Part shown: one piece after another, positions 32,653-40,552 of the stretch
Layout of the letters: every line of letters begins with the position of its first letter
Position numbering within the stretch: position 1 is the first letter of the stretch
Source: DASUPK01 sp035265665
Lineage (GTDB): Bacteria > Actinomycetota > Thermoleophilia > Solirubrobacterales > 70-9
Length of the DNA: 64,000 bases
Reading direction: 5' to 3'
Assembly: GCA_035265665.1 (NCBI GenBank)
Contig: DATFOK010000035.1
Coordinates: forward strand, 7,775-71,774
Made by a program: the position numbers and the translations under genes
Notes under the pieces: model-generated
What the model was told of the DNA's origin: nothing
Database searches by the model: none
The model's input: only the letters and a program-made list of their open reading frames with translations

Positions 32653-32729
32653 GTCTGGCCAACCGCTGGCTGTGTTGCAATGAGGGCGGAAACCGCGCCT
32701 CAGACCGCTAGCGTGAGCACCTCACACCC

Positions 32730-35700
32730 GTGAGCAATCGCCGTCGCAACATCTTCGTCCTGGCATTCGTCGTCCTGCTGATCATCGGCTCGGGCATCGT
32801 CGTCGCGACCAAGAAGACCACCCTCGGGCTGGATCTGAAGGGCGGCACCGAGCTCATCTTCGAGGCGCGACCGACGCCGCAGAACCCGGACATCGACGGG
32901 GCGGACATGGACCGGGCCATCGAGATCATCCGCGAGCGGACAGATGCCTTCGGGGTAGCGGAGCCTGAGATCTCGAGGATCGGCACCGACTCCATACGTG
33001 TCGGACTCCCAGACGTGAGCAACGCGGCGCGCGCGAGTGACGAGGTCGGGCGGACCGCTCAGCTGCAGCTCTACGACTGGGAGCCCAACGTCATCCCGAA
33101 CCCGGCAAAGACGAACGTGCCCCGCAGCGAGTCGTCCTTCAGCCGCCTCTACGACGCCGTCACGCTCGCGTCCCAGCAGCAGCCGAACTGCTTCGAGGAC
33201 AAGTGCACCCACGCCGGGCCTCAGTACTACCTCTTCAACTCGCAGACCCACGCATGGATCGCGGGCCCGACCGATACGAAGAAGGACCTCTTCGCGCAGC
33301 TACCGGACCAGAAGCAGCCGCCGAACACCGAGATCCTCTCCGTGCCGCAGGGCACGGTCGTGGTGGAGAAGGAGGGCGTGGACGGGGCCCCGGCTCCTGA
33401 CAACCCGAACGATCCGGGCGCCGAGTGGTTCGTGCTCCGCGACCGTCCGTCCCTCTCCGGCACCGACATCAAGGACCCGAAGGCGAGCTTCGACCAGTTC
33501 GATCAGCCCAACGTCACCTTCAACTTCACGGGCGGGGGCCAGGACGCGTTCGCGGAAACCACCAGGGCGATCTCCCAGCGCGGGCTGCAGAACGCCCCGC
33601 CCGGCGTAGCCGGCAACTCTCAGGCCGCCGACGCCTACTCGGGCCATTTCGCGATCGTCCTCGACCAGCAGATCAAGTCGCGCCCGATCGTCAACTTCGT
33701 CGACAACCCCGACGGGATCGACGGCTCCAATGGCGCCGAGATCAACGGGCTCAACCTCCAGGAGTCGCAGGACCTGGCGGAGATCCTCCAGATCGGTGCA
33801 CTGCCTGTCGACCTGACTCAGATCTCCAGCTCCACCGTCTCCGCCACCCTCGGCCAGGAGGCGCTCGACCAGGGCCTGAAGGCGGGGATCGTCGGGCTGA
33901 TCGTCGTCTGCCTCTTCCTGCTCGCCTACTACCGCTTCCTCGGCCTGGTCGCCGTGATCGGCCTGGCGATCTACGGCCTGATCTTCTTCGCGCTGATCAA
34001 GCTGATCCCGATCACGCTCACCCTGCCGGGGATCGCGGGATTGATCCTGACTATCGGGGTGGCGTCCGACGCCAACATCGTCATCTTCGAGCGGATCAAG
34101 GAGGAGGCGAGGGGCGGCAAATCGATGCTCAGCGCGATCGCCGCCGGCTATCGCCGCGGCATCGCGACGATCATCGACGCGAACGTGATCACTCTGATCA
34201 CGGCGTTCATCCTGTTCGCGCTCGCGACGTCGAACGTGAAGGGCTTCGCCTTCACGCTGGGCGTAGGGACGATCGCCTCGCTGTTCACCGCGGTCGTCTT
34301 CACACAAGCTTTCCTGGGCCTGTTCGGGCGGGCGCGCTTCATGCGCTCGCCGACGGCGCTCGGAGCGAGGCCTGAGCAGCGGGTTCGCTGGCACTTCGAC
34401 TTCAGCCGGGCGAGCAAGTACTTCTTCAGCGTCTCGGGCTGCATCCTGCTGGTCGGGGCACTCGCGTTCGCGACCAAGCAGCTCAACCTCGGGATCGACT
34501 TCGAGGGCGGCAGCCGGATCACCGCCGGGCTGCAGAAGCCCACGACCGTGGACGACGTCCGCTCGACCGTCGAGTCGGCGGGCATCGACGACGCCGAGAT
34601 CACGAAGGCGTCCAACAGGCAGCTCGGGTCGAACGTTTTCGAGATCGACTCGAAGGCCAGCCCTGAGGAGGTGCAGAGCGTTCAGCCCGCGCTGCAGTCT
34701 GAGTACGGCATCGTGCCCAACGGGTTCAACGCGACGACCGTCGGGCCGAGCTTCGGTGAGCAGGTCGCGAGGGGCGCGATCTACGCGATTGTCTTCTCGC
34801 TGCTGGTGATCTGCGGCTACGTCGCGTTCCGGTTCGAGCCCAAGTACGCGGTGCCGGTGATCATCGCCGTCATCCACGACATCCTGATCACGGGAGGCGT
34901 CTATTCGCTGACGGGGAGGGAGGTGACCGGCGGTACCGTCGCCGCGTTCCTGACCATCCTTGGTTACTCGCTCTACGACACGGTTATCGTCTTCGACCGA
35001 ATCCGGGAGAACGTGCCGCGGCTGCCGCGGGCGACTTTCTCCCAGATCGTGAACCGCTCGATGAGCGAGGTCCTCACCCGGTCGCTGATCACGGGCCTCT
35101 CGAGCGTCTTCCTGGTGACGGTCCTGTACATCTTCGGCGGCGCGACCCTGAGGGACTTCGCCTTCGCGATGATGATCGGGCTGCTGTCCGGTACGTATTC
35201 CTCGATCTTCATCGCCTCGCCGGTGCTCACGCACTGGAAGGAGCGCGAACCGGCCTACCGCCGGCGGCGCGAGCGGATCGAGGAGCAGATGGGCCGCGTT
35301 CCGGCCTTCCCGGAGGAGAACGTCGTTCAGCGGGTCGAGGGCGGGCCCGAGGAGCCGGTCCGCGCCGAGACGCCGGTTCCCGCCGCGCCGGCTCCGAGCC
35401 GCTCGCAGGTGCCGGGAGTGGTGCCGGAGCCGCCCGGCCCGGTTGCACCGCCGCCGGCGCCCGAGCCCGCCGAGCCACCGGTCGCGGAGCCCCCCGAGCC
35501 ACCCGCCGCGGAGCCGGAGCCGTCCGAGCCCGCGGAGCCGCCGGCGCCCGTCGGCGCGCCGCGCGACAGCGGCACCGACGGGGGTGACGGCCAGGCGAGG
35601 GGCGGCGATGGCGCCGGCGAGTCCGGGGGCGACGGGGCCGACAGACCGGAGCGCGATCGCCCGGAGCTCAGCGAGGCGAGCGCCGCTGCGCTGCGGCGGG

Positions 35701-35765
35701 TGCGCGAGCAGCAGTCGGGTGGTCGACGTCAGAGGCGGCGCAAGAAGCACGGGAGGAATCGATGA
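32730..35765 (+). CDS. secDF: SecD-SecF fusion protein-export component with proline-rich tail
   Basis: 1011 residues. The SecD half (about 1-540) has LGLDLKGGTELIFEA, a periplasmic P1 domain, and GVASDANIVIFERIKEEARG. The SecF half (about 550-850) has LNLGIDFEGGSRITAGLQ and SLYDTVIVFDRIRENVPRL. Twelve membrane helices are expected. It uses the proton gradient to help SecYEG release exported proteins. Residues about 860-960 are a Pro/Glu/Ala repeat, then a basic tail ending RRQRRRKKHGRNR, which is unusual. GTG 32730. The stop overlaps the next ATG (ATGA). Confidence 0.95.
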   Translation: MSNRRRNIFVLAFVVLLIIGSGIVVATKKTTLGLDLKGGTELIFEARPTPQNPDIDGADMDRAIEIIRERTDAFGVAEPEISRIGTDSIRVGLPDVSNAARASDEVGRTAQLQLYDWEPNVIPNPAKTNVPRSESSFSRLYDAVTLASQQQPNCFEDKCTHAGPQYYLFNSQTHAWIAGPTDTKKDLFAQLPDQKQPPNTEILSVPQGTVVVEKEGVDGAPAPDNPNDPGAEWFVLRDRPSLSGTDIKDPKASFDQFDQPNVTFNFTGGGQDAFAETTRAISQRGLQNAPPGVAGNSQAADAYSGHFAIVLDQQIKSRPIVNFVDNPDGIDGSNGAEINGLNLQESQDLAEILQIGALPVDLTQISSSTVSATLGQEALDQGLKAGIVGLIVVCLFLLAYYRFLGLVAVIGLAIYGLIFFALIKLIPITLTLPGIAGLILTIGVASDANIVIFERIKEEARGGKSMLSAIAAGYRRGIATIIDANVITLITAFILFALATSNVKGFAFTLGVGTIASLFTAVVFTQAFLGLFGRARFMRSPTALGARPEQRVRWHFDFSRASKYFFSVSGCILLVGALAFATKQLNLGIDFEGGSRITAGLQKPTTVDDVRSTVESAGIDDAEITKASNRQLGSNVFEIDSKASPEEVQSVQPALQSEYGIVPNGFNATTVGPSFGEQVARGAIYAIVFSLLVICGYVAFRFEPKYAVPVIIAVIHDILITGGVYSLTGREVTGGTVAAFLTILGYSLYDTVIVFDRIRENVPRLPRATFSQIVNRSMSEVLTRSLITGLSSVFLVTVLYIFGGATLRDFAFAMMIGLLSGTYSSIFIASPVLTHWKEREPAYRRRRERIEEQMGRVPAFPEENVVQRVEGGPEEPVRAETPVPAAPAPSRSQVPGVVPEPPGPVAPPPAPEPAEPPVAEPPEPPAAEPEPSEPAEPPAPVGAPRDSGTDGGDGQARGGDGAGESGGDGADRPERDRPELSEASAAALRRVREQQSGGRRQRRRKKHGRNR

Positions 35766-36034
35766 GCGCGCTCGTCTGGTTCACGATGGGAGTCGCCATC
35801 TGGCACTTCACGGTCTTCGTCCCGGACCGCTTCTGGGGCGGCATCGTCGGCGCCTTCATCGGAGCGGCGACCGGCGCGATGGTCAGCGGCGCGATCGCCC
35901 AGGTCGCACTCAGCCAGGGGATCGGCGAGACCGACCTCGCCACCGCCGTCTACGCGATCCCCGGCGCCCTCCTCGGCCTCGGGGTCGTCTACCTGATCGG
36001 CCTCCGCTCAGGCGTGGAGGCCGAACACATCTAG
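35762..36034 (+). CDS. Small membrane protein coupled to secDF
   Basis: 90 residues with three likely helices (about 4-20, 24-48, 62-82) containing Gly-rich GGIVGAFIGAATGAMVSGAI. ATG 35762 overlaps the secDF stop (ATGA), so it is co-translated with it. No family recognised with certainty; the Gly-rich helix resembles small stress-related membrane proteins. Confidence 0.7.
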   Translation: MSALVWFTMGVAIWHFTVFVPDRFWGGIVGAFIGAATGAMVSGAIAQVALSQGIGETDLATAVYAIPGALLGLGVVYLIGLRSGVEAEHI

Positions 36035-36042
36035 GTCCCCGC

Positions 36043-36110
36043 CGGCACGAAATCCGGCGATTAAGGGGCGCCGGGACGAAAACCGGCAATGAAGGGGGCG
36101 AAATCGGCGG
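36043..36110. repeat. Imperfect tandem repeat, about 28 bases, two and a half copies
   Basis: CGGCACGAAATCCGGCGATT... (36043-36070) is followed by CGGGACGAAAACCGGCAATG... (36072-36100) with about five differences, then a partial third copy GAAATCGGCGG. It lies between the secDF-linked membrane gene and the palindrome at 36113-36151. Function unknown. Confidence 0.65.
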
Positions 36111-36112
36111 TG

Positions 36113-36151
36113 TTGGCGCCTTTGTTCGGATATGCCGAACAAAAGCGCCAA
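36113..36151. repeat. 17-base inverted repeat enclosing the start codon of the AbiEi-like gene
   Basis: TTGGCGCCTTTGTTCGG (36113-36129) and CCGAACAAAAGCGCCAA (36135-36151) are reverse complements in 16 of 17 positions. The five-base centre contains the ATG at 36132. AbiEi-type antitoxins are known to bind inverted repeats and repress their own genes, so an operator or a translation-blocking RNA hairpin is likely. Confidence 0.75.
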
Positions 36152-36813
36152 GAGCTGCGATGTCGCGGTCGCGCGGGTCGCCGCACGGCAACACGGAGTG
36201 ATCACATGCTCGCAGCTCATAGCCGTTGGCCTGCTCCCCAGCGGAATTTCGGATCGCGTACGCGCCGGCCGCCTCCACCGCATTCATCGCGCCGTGTATG
36301 CCGTTGGCCATGCCCGACTCAGCGATGAGGGTCGACGGATGGCCGCTGTCCTAGCCTGTGGCGAAGGGGCCGTTCTCAGCCACCGGAGCGCGGGCGAGCT
36401 TTGGCGGATCCTGCGCCCCCGGTCCCGCCGGCAGGAGAGCGGCGGGTCCCGCAAGCGATCGCCCATCGACGTCACCGTGCCTAGCAGGGGAGGCCGGAAG
36501 AGGCATCGGGGCATCTCCCTTCATCGTTCCTCGACGCTTACCCCGGCGGACTGCATCCGCCGCGACGGCATTCCGGTGACGCGTCCGTCTCGAACCCTCG
36601 CGGACTTGCGACTTCCTCTGGCGGGATCGGCGACTGATCGTTGAGGTCGACGGCTGGGAGTCGCACGGCACCCGGTCGGCGTTCTAAGAGGACAGGGCCC
36701 GCGACTCTCGCCTGAAGATCCTCGGTTTCGATGTGCTCCGCTTCACCTGGCGACAGATTGAAGACGATGGCGCAACGGTGGCGAGAACCGTTCGGGCCGT
36801 ACTCGATCGCTAG
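36132..36813 (+). pseudogene. AbiEi-type HTH protein with DUF559 nuclease-like domain, decayed
   Basis: From ATG 36132 the first 160 residues match the AbiEi-like HTH family: VAARQHGVITCSQLIAVGLL, GRLHRIHRAVYAVGHARLSD, ACGEGAVLSHRSAGELWRIL, TRPSRTLADLR. The frame then stops at 36644. In another frame from about 36607 the DUF559 C-terminus continues: FLWRDRRLIVEVDGWESHG, an in-frame TAA at about 36686, then EDRARDSRLKILGFDVLRFT to the TAG at 36813. The middle of the DUF559 domain is missing. So there is a deletion with frame change plus a nonsense codon. The N-terminal part may still be expressed. Confidence 0.85.
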
Positions 36814-36852
36814 GCCAACCAACCGGCTACCCGCACCGCGTATGTTGCGGCG

Positions 36853-37815
36853 GTGCGCGAGAGGCTCAGACGGGTCCTGGACGCCGTGGAGCGCGTTCCT
36901 CTGAGTGTCCGCCTCGCCGTCGGAGCCCTGGCCGCCGCAGCCGCCATCGCGGGCACCATCGCCCACGAGCGGAACGACAACGGGAGCGATGGGAGCATCG
37001 CCGGCGCCGAGACGCCGTCCGCCTACCGCGGCGGACACAGCTGGATGCCATCGCGTGCCAAGCCCAACTCGGTCGTCTGGGCGGTCGGAGACGCGGCGGA
37101 CGGAGGGACCGCAGCCAGCAAGGTCGCTTCGATGATCCGCTCGAACCGGATCGACCTCCTGTTGTATCTCGGAGACGTCTACGACTCGGGGACCGCCCTT
37201 GAGTACGACCGAAACTACCGCCCCATCTACGGCGGCCTCGCTTGGATCACCGCGCCGACTATTGGTAACCACGAGTGGCCCAACGTCGCCACCGGGTATG
37301 TGCCCTACTGGACAGCAGCCCGTGGCACGCCACCGCCACTCTGGTATGCCTTCGCCGCCTCGGGCTGGCAGCTGATCAGCCTCAATTCGAATCTCCCGAC
37401 CTCCGGCGATCAGGAGGGCTGGCTGCATTCGCTGATCGAGGCAACGCCGAACTACGGGAACTGCCGAATCGCCTTCATGCACCATCCGCGCTACAGCGCC
37501 GGTCCGCACGGCGACCTCACCGCCCTCCAGGGCATCTTCGATGAGCTCAGCGGCCACGCCACGATCTCGCTTTCCGGGCATGACCACGACATGCAGCGAG
37601 TCCTACCTATCGAGGGGATCACGCAGTACGTCGACGGGGCCGGAGGCGATGAGCTCTACCCCATCAATCGCGACGACGCTCGCCTCGCCTTCTTCGACGA
37701 CACCCACCACGGGGCGCTCCGGATCGCGCTGCAGCCCGGAAGCGCTGTCCTCACCTTCGTCGATCAGGGCGGCACCACCCTCGACCGCAGCACGGTGAAC
37801 TGCCAGGAGGCCTAG
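36853..37815 (+). CDS. Membrane-anchored or secreted metallophosphoesterase (calcineurin-like)
   Basis: 320 residues. An N-terminal hydrophobic segment (about 18-40) is preceded by Arg residues, so it is exported and may stay anchored. The metallophosphoesterase motifs are ordered as expected: AVGDAADGG, LLYLGDVYDSG, TIGNHEWPN, RIAFMHHPRYSAG and SLSGHDHDMQRV. The loop sequence resembles purple-acid-phosphatase-like secreted enzymes. GTG 36853 is used. Natural substrate unknown. Confidence 0.88.
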   Translation: MRERLRRVLDAVERVPLSVRLAVGALAAAAAIAGTIAHERNDNGSDGSIAGAETPSAYRGGHSWMPSRAKPNSVVWAVGDAADGGTAASKVASMIRSNRIDLLLYLGDVYDSGTALEYDRNYRPIYGGLAWITAPTIGNHEWPNVATGYVPYWTAARGTPPPLWYAFAASGWQLISLNSNLPTSGDQEGWLHSLIEATPNYGNCRIAFMHHPRYSAGPHGDLTALQGIFDELSGHATISLSGHDHDMQRVLPIEGITQYVDGAGGDELYPINRDDARLAFFDDTHHGALRIALQPGSAVLTFVDQGGTTLDRSTVNCQEA

Positions 37816-37859
37816 GCCCGTCCAGCGGTTCCGTCTGGGACCGAACCTAGCTTGGCGGA

Positions 37860-40505
37860 ATGGCCTCGACAGAACCGGCTCGCGCCTTCCAGGCTGACCC
37901 CTATGAGTACGGGGAGGTCCGCCGGCTGGCCACCGAGCTGTCGCTGGCGGAGCCCGTCGCCATCACCCTGGTCCGCCGCGGCTACCGGACCGTCGACGCC
38001 GCCCGCCGTTTCCTCGAAGCCCGCGAATCTCACGACCCGACCGAGTTCACCGGCATGGAGGAGGTCTGTGGCCGCATCCTCTCGGTCGTCCGCCGCCGGG
38101 GCCGGATCACCGTCCACGGCGACTACGACGTCGACGGGGTCTCCTCTACCGCGATCCTCGTCTCCACACTGCGCTCGCTCGGCGCGGAGTGCGAGTGGCT
38201 GATCCCGGACCGGCTCGCCGACGGCTACGGCCTGACTATGGCGAGCGTCGAGAAGCTCCGCCGCCGCGGCACGGAGCTCGTCATCACCGTCGACTGCGGC
38301 ATCGGTTCGGTCGACGAGGTGGCGGCCGCCCGTAGCGCCGGCATCGACGTCGTGGTCACCGACCACCACCTTCCCGGCGAGCGCCTTCCGGACTGCCCGA
38401 TCATCCACCCGATCGTCTCCGAGTACCCGTTCGAGGGTCTCTGTGCCGCGGGCGTGGCCCACAAGCTCGCCATCGCCCTCTCCGACGCCGCCGGCCACGG
38501 GGCGGTGGAGACCGTCGGTGGGCGGCGCCACCCCTGCGACGGCGATCTCGACCTCGTAGCCCTCGCCACCGTCGCGGACATGGTCCCGCTGGTGGGGGAG
38601 AACCGCCGCCTCGTCCGCGAGGGGCTCCGCCTGCTCCGCGACGGACCCAGGATCGGGCTGCGAGCGCTGATGGCCGTCGCGTCCGTCGACCCGGAGTCGG
38701 TCGACGAGGGATCCCTCGGCTTCCGCCTCGCCCCTCGGATCAACGCAGCGGGCCGCCTCTATCGAGCCGACGCCGGAGTCGAGTTGATGCTCACCGAAGA
38801 TGCCGACCGAGCCGCGCAGATCGCGGAGGAGCTCGACCGGGCCAACGGCGAGCGGCGCTGGACGGAGCAGAAGGTGGTCGAGGGGGCCGAGCGAGCTCGC
38901 AGGGAGCTTCCGCCCTCACTCGCCGACGCCCCCGCGCTGGTCCTGGCCGGCGAGGGCTGGCACCCGGGAGTCGTCGGCATCGCGGCCTCCCGGATGGTCG
39001 AGCGGTACTACCGACCCACCATCCTGCTCACGGTCGACGGCGGACGGGCCAAGGGCTCCGCCCGCAGCATCCCCGGCTTCGACCTGGTCGCCGCGCTGGG
39101 TGCCTGCGACCGCCATCTGGTCCGCTACGGGGGTCACCGGGCCGCGGCGGGGCTCGAGCTCGAGGCGGAGCGCCTCGAAGCCTTCCGCGAGTCCTTCATC
39201 GCCTATGCCGGCTCCGAGATCGATCCCGCGGAACTGATCCGGATGGAGCGCCTCGACGCGCTGGTCGGCGTCGGGCGCGACGGCATCGGGATGGACCTCG
39301 CCCGCCAGCTCGAGAGCCTCGGCCCCTTCGGGATGGGCAACCCGGGTCCGCGGCTGCTGGTCCCTTCCGGCCGATTGCGCGAGGTCCGCCCGCTCGGCGA
39401 GGAGGGCAAGCACTCCCGCTTTCAGCTCCAGAGCGGCGCGGGGCGCGCACTCGGCGTCGCCTTCGGCATGAACGGCGAGATCTCCCGGCGAGAGGACCAG
39501 GCCCTCGATCTCTCGATCGAGCTGGAGGTGGACCGCTGGAACGGGGCGGAGCAGCCGCGGGTGGTCGTGCGCGAGCTCTATCCGCTCGCGAGCTCGGCCG
39601 CGCGGGACCCGAAGTCCGAACCCTGCGGCGAGCATTGCCCGGGCCCCGACTCCGAGTGGTGGGCGCGCCTCGAGCGCGAGTCAGACCGCGTCGCCGAGGG
39701 CAGGCCGGGGGCCCTGCTCGACGTCCGGCCCGCCGAGTCCGGTCGGCGCGAGGCAATCGACCGGCGCGGCGGGGCGACCGTCGCCTCGGTCGCCGAGCTG
39801 ATCTCGAGTGGCGAGCCGGTGCTCACGATCTGCGCCGACGCAGGGCGCCGGGCCGGGCTGGCCTTCGAGGCTGCGGATCCGCGGCGGTTCGGTGCGTCCC
39901 GGCCGAGGATCGCCTGCTGCCGTTGCGGCTCAAAGGAGCTTGATGCCGCCCTCGGGGGAGCATCCGCCGGTCTCGTGCTCGCGGACTGGACGTCGGTCGC
40001 ACTTCGCCCGGGAGCGCTCCCTGCCTTCCGCCACGTGGTCCTGGTCGATCCCCCGCCCAGCCAGCCCCTCGAGGACCTGGCCTGGGCGACGGGCGAGGCG
40101 GCCACCAGCGGAGCCGGCGCCCGCTCCTACATCCATCTCGCCTGGGGCCCGGCGGAGGCCGACCTCGCGGAGCGCCTCCTCGACTGGGAATGGAACCTGC
40201 GCGCGGCGATCCGCGAGATCTGGCGCGGGTTGGCCGCGGCCGGGGGAGTGGCCTCCGACGCTGAGCTCCGGTCCTTGCTGCAAGGCGAATCCGCCTACCC
40301 ACGGACCCCCGAGCTCGCCGCCCGCTGCGTGCGTGTGCTCAGCGAGCTCGGGCTCTGCGAGTGGCGGACCAATGGCGGTGCTCAGGTGTTGCGGGTCTTA
40401 TCCTCGGAGAGGACCGAACTGGGGCGATCACGCGTCTACGGAGCGTGCGTCGCCAGGCACCAGGAGGCCATCGGATTCCTCCGAAGCAGAGCACAACCGA
40501 AGTAG
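37860..40505 (+). CDS. recJ: Single-stranded-DNA exonuclease RecJ with long C-terminal extension
   Basis: 881 residues. The DHH domain has TVHGDYDVDGVSSTAILVST, TVDCGIGSVDEV, TDHHLPGERLPDC, ATVADMVPLVGENR and LAPRINAAGRLYRAD. The DHHA1 domain has EGWHPGVVGIAASRMVE, KGSARSIPGFDLV and YGGHRAAAGLEL, followed by an OB domain. About 300 residues follow the core, containing a CRCG Cys pair and a segment LADWTSVALRPGALPAFRHV that looks like a decayed helicase-type fold. Such extensions occur in other RecJ proteins. It acts in recombination and mismatch repair. Confidence 0.95.
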   Translation: MASTEPARAFQADPYEYGEVRRLATELSLAEPVAITLVRRGYRTVDAARRFLEARESHDPTEFTGMEEVCGRILSVVRRRGRITVHGDYDVDGVSSTAILVSTLRSLGAECEWLIPDRLADGYGLTMASVEKLRRRGTELVITVDCGIGSVDEVAAARSAGIDVVVTDHHLPGERLPDCPIIHPIVSEYPFEGLCAAGVAHKLAIALSDAAGHGAVETVGGRRHPCDGDLDLVALATVADMVPLVGENRRLVREGLRLLRDGPRIGLRALMAVASVDPESVDEGSLGFRLAPRINAAGRLYRADAGVELMLTEDADRAAQIAEELDRANGERRWTEQKVVEGAERARRELPPSLADAPALVLAGEGWHPGVVGIAASRMVERYYRPTILLTVDGGRAKGSARSIPGFDLVAALGACDRHLVRYGGHRAAAGLELEAERLEAFRESFIAYAGSEIDPAELIRMERLDALVGVGRDGIGMDLARQLESLGPFGMGNPGPRLLVPSGRLREVRPLGEEGKHSRFQLQSGAGRALGVAFGMNGEISRREDQALDLSIELEVDRWNGAEQPRVVVRELYPLASSAARDPKSEPCGEHCPGPDSEWWARLERESDRVAEGRPGALLDVRPAESGRREAIDRRGGATVASVAELISSGEPVLTICADAGRRAGLAFEAADPRRFGASRPRIACCRCGSKELDAALGGASAGLVLADWTSVALRPGALPAFRHVVLVDPPPSQPLEDLAWATGEAATSGAGARSYIHLAWGPAEADLAERLLDWEWNLRAAIREIWRGLAAAGGVASDAELRSLLQGESAYPRTPELAARCVRVLSELGLCEWRTNGGAQVLRVLSSERTELGRSRVYGACVARHQEAIGFLRSRAQPK

Positions 40506-40552
40506 CGGACACCACGAAGGCCGAGGCCCTCCCCGACGGCCTCGCGCAGCGC

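Noticed and set aside
33300..35750. Open frame of about 816 codons on the minus strand
   Set aside because: Antisense to secDF; no recognisable motif.
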